52,143 bases of DNA, from positions 1 through 52,143 of the forward strand of contig CALVAD010000010.1 of NCBI GenBank assembly GCA_944325495.1. The letters run 5' to 3'. Below, one piece after another: positions 52,067-52,143 of this stretch. Every line of letters begins with the position of its first letter. Position 1 is the stretch's first letter. The position numbers were made by a program, and so were the translations under genes. The stretch comes from an uncultured Bacteroidales bacterium (lineage in GTDB: Bacteria > Bacteroidota > Bacteroidia > Bacteroidales > UBA932). The notes under the pieces are model-generated. The model saw only the letters and a program-made list of their open reading frames with translations, searched no databases and was not told the DNA's origin.

Positions 52067-52121
52067 AAAAAAAAGGGAGCCCGGCAGTCTGCAGTTCTCA
52101 CTGCTTCTCTGTCGGGCTCCC
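52067..52121 (-). terminator. Strong terminator of a leftward gene beyond the right edge
   Basis: On the minus strand GGGAGCCCGACAG (52109-52121) pairs with CTGCCGGGCTCCC (52075-52087), 13 bp with one G-U pair, with an inner GCAGT/ACTGC hairpin, followed by eight Ts (52067-52074). The gene it serves lies to the right of the window. Confidence 0.88.
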
Positions 52122-52143
52122 CGAAGGGCGGCGGCGGCCTACT

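Noticed and set aside
51827-52101. Two short frames in the last intergenic stretch.
   Set aside because: They run through a consensus promoter, a palindrome and the G-rich tract, and have Arg/Pro-rich compositions without motifs.

Overview
The window is chromosomal DNA of a GC-rich member of the order Bacteroidales (Bacteroidota). The evidence is the gene content (DUF4295 beside rpmG and rpmB, DUF4296, DUF4199, DUF3575, tandem secreted esterases, a BlaI/M56 pair) and many promoters of the Bacteroidota type, TTG or TTTG, a gap of about 19 bp, then TAnnTTTG. I cannot name the genus; an Alistipes-like or other high-GC gut lineage is plausible.

Positions 1 to about 15.4 kb are the right end of a siphovirus-type prophage that continues beyond the left edge. 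In order: the 3' end of a gene just before the tape measure, a small leftward membrane-protein gene with its own promoter (a probable moron), the tape measure, a large tail protein, a long tail fibre, a second virion-type protein, four small or unknown late genes (one a membrane-anchored GAF-like protein), an M15 peptidase endolysin, a DUF6808 envelope protein, a DUF5053 gene and a leftward tyrosine integrase. The integrase faces a tRNA-Val gene, the likely insertion target, and between them lie tandem 11-bp and 10-bp repeats that look like integrase arm sites.

From 15.4 to 52 kb is host DNA, mostly housekeeping. It holds an envelope protein, sppA, hisS, a nitrilase, an isomerase-like gene, rpsO-pnp, a nitroreductase, a glycosyltransferase next to a large EF-hand membrane protein, an HD hydrolase, secreted esterases, a zincin-like lipoprotein, an ftsY-pheT-DUF4296-deoC operon, an rpmB-rpmG-DUF4295 operon, and the thrS-infC-rpmI-rplT-lepB operon. 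These are followed by DUF4199 with a family 2 glycosyltransferase, a BlaI/M56 sensor pair behind a double operator, and a two-gene esterase operon. tRNA genes for Val(TAC), Leu(CAG) and Pro(AGG) are present.

The points most worth a second look are: infC starting at an ATA codon behind a perfect AGGAGG that overlaps the thrS stop; a threonyl-tRNA synthetase that has lost nearly all of its TGS domain; a proline tRNA with an A34 anticodon; two dyads 21 bp apart at the BlaI promoter; the attP-like repeat array; the unusual prophage lysis cassette; and several very long hairpins at gene borders. No CRISPR array, insertion sequence, rRNA or reverse transcriptase was seen.
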